Source: Flavobacteriales bacterium (GTDB lineage: Bacteria > Bacteroidota > Bacteroidia > NS11-12g > UBA955). Taken from it: 45,766 nt of DNA. The DNA lies in contig CANKVM010000010.1 in assembly GCA_947487175.1 (NCBI GenBank), forward strand, positions 1 through 45,766, given 5' to 3'. Numbering within the stretch: position 1 is the first letter of the stretch; the number at the start of each line of letters is the position of its first letter. This document shows positions 45,370 to 45,766 of the stretch, piece after piece. Position numbers and translations under genes: made by a program. The notes under the pieces were generated by a model. The model was not told where the DNA came from. It worked only from the letters and a program-made list of their open reading frames with translations, and searched no databases.

Positions 45370-45766
45370 ATGAATAAAATATTAAGCAATGTATTTCTTA
45401 CTACTTTTGTTTTAATTTCTGGAGTCGCATTTTTAGGTTGTAATTCTGAAAAAAACAATAAAACCGTTGTACTCGAAAACATAGAGTTTGTATTGGAAGG
45501 ACCATTATATAGTGGCTCTAACCCTGCCCAATATAAATATGAAGTTGATTTAAAGTCAATTTTAGGAAAAGATTATAAAGAAGGAGCAACAATCAATTCC
45601 GCCACTTTGAAAAATGCAAAAATTGAATCGGCAGATTCGAATACAAATTTCAACAAAATTAACTCGTTTGTATTGAGCTTAGCATCCGACAACAAAGATG
45701 TTAAAATGCAAGAATTAGCGCTTCTTAATCCTATTTTGGCAAATTCAAAAGTTGCAGACTTAAAGC
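45370..45766 (+). CDS. Putative lipoprotein, N-terminal part (cut by window edge)
   Basis: ATG at 45370 opens a frame that continues to the window end (132 codons). Residues 1-24 form a lipoprotein signal with lipobox FLGC (Cys24). The mature part (EFVLEGPLYSGSNPAQYKYEVDL, then ILGKDYKEGATINSATLKNAKIE) is beta-rich, with the feel of a surface lipoprotein. No family is recognised from the visible portion. There is no stop before the edge, so length and C-terminal domains are unknown. Confidence 0.75.
   Translation, partial: MNKILSNVFLTTFVLISGVAFLGCNSEKNNKTVVLENIEFVLEGPLYSGSNPAQYKYEVDLKSILGKDYKEGATINSATLKNAKIESADSNTNFNKINSFVLSLASDNKDVKMQELALLNPILANSKVADLK

Overview
The window looks like chromosomal DNA of a member of the phylum Bacteroidota. 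The evidence is an AT-rich composition, promoters of the TTG-N18/19-TAnnTTTG type, few Shine-Dalgarno sites, very large secreted proteins with type IX secretion (T9SS) C-terminal domains, PKD/GEVED/CHU_C-type modules, and PorT-like outer-membrane barrels. I cannot fix the genus.

Layout. (1) 1-2550: accessory genes of unknown function, including a two-gene unit (146 aa plus a 411-aa helical protein with an EF-hand-like loop). (2) 2560-3475: a gene graveyard with pieces of a VWA protein, an ImmA/IrrE-type metallopeptidase and a broken copy of the SOUL gene found intact at 7374. (3) 3479-7018: a minus-strand lipid-type cluster of a sterol-desaturase-family hydroxylase, a fusion of KAS III ketosynthase with a haem-oxygenase-like metal-binding domain, and an unknown 299-aa protein. 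(4) 7374-9177: SOUL protein and a TPM-domain protein split into two coupled ORFs. (5) 9318-25904: two giant secreted proteins (3223 and 1937 aa) flanking a PorT-like barrel. (6) 26208-30842: a tiny lysine-rich protein, a methyltransferase, xseB-xseA (exonuclease VII) and a PIF1/RecD-like helicase. (7) 31006-38288: an operon of a BNR/VPS10-like T9SS protein, a secreted beta-propeller-like protein and a GH53 galactanase lipoprotein. (8) 38290-42441: a double-AAA CbxX/CfqX-type ATPase, an outer-membrane protein and a SIMPL protein. (9) 42608-44928: tRNA-Arg(TCT), tRNA-Pro(TGG), then four tandem paralogous small secreted proteins, each behind a near-consensus sigma-54 (RpoN) promoter. (10) 44990-45766: a dead IS3-type orfA and the start of a lipoprotein gene cut by the window edge.

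Three signals deserve most attention. First, the 8-bp word TGAGGGAC/GTCCCTCA occurs at least 16 times, almost always inside genes and in several reading frames, where well under one copy would be expected. It behaves like a DNA-level signal (uptake, Chi-like or HIP1-like). Second, the four sigma-54-driven tandem small secreted proteins look like a co-regulated, recently expanding family. Third, the ketosynthase/metal-domain fusion with a hydroxylase resembles an uncharacterised lipid-tailoring pathway. All counts and alignments were made by eye.
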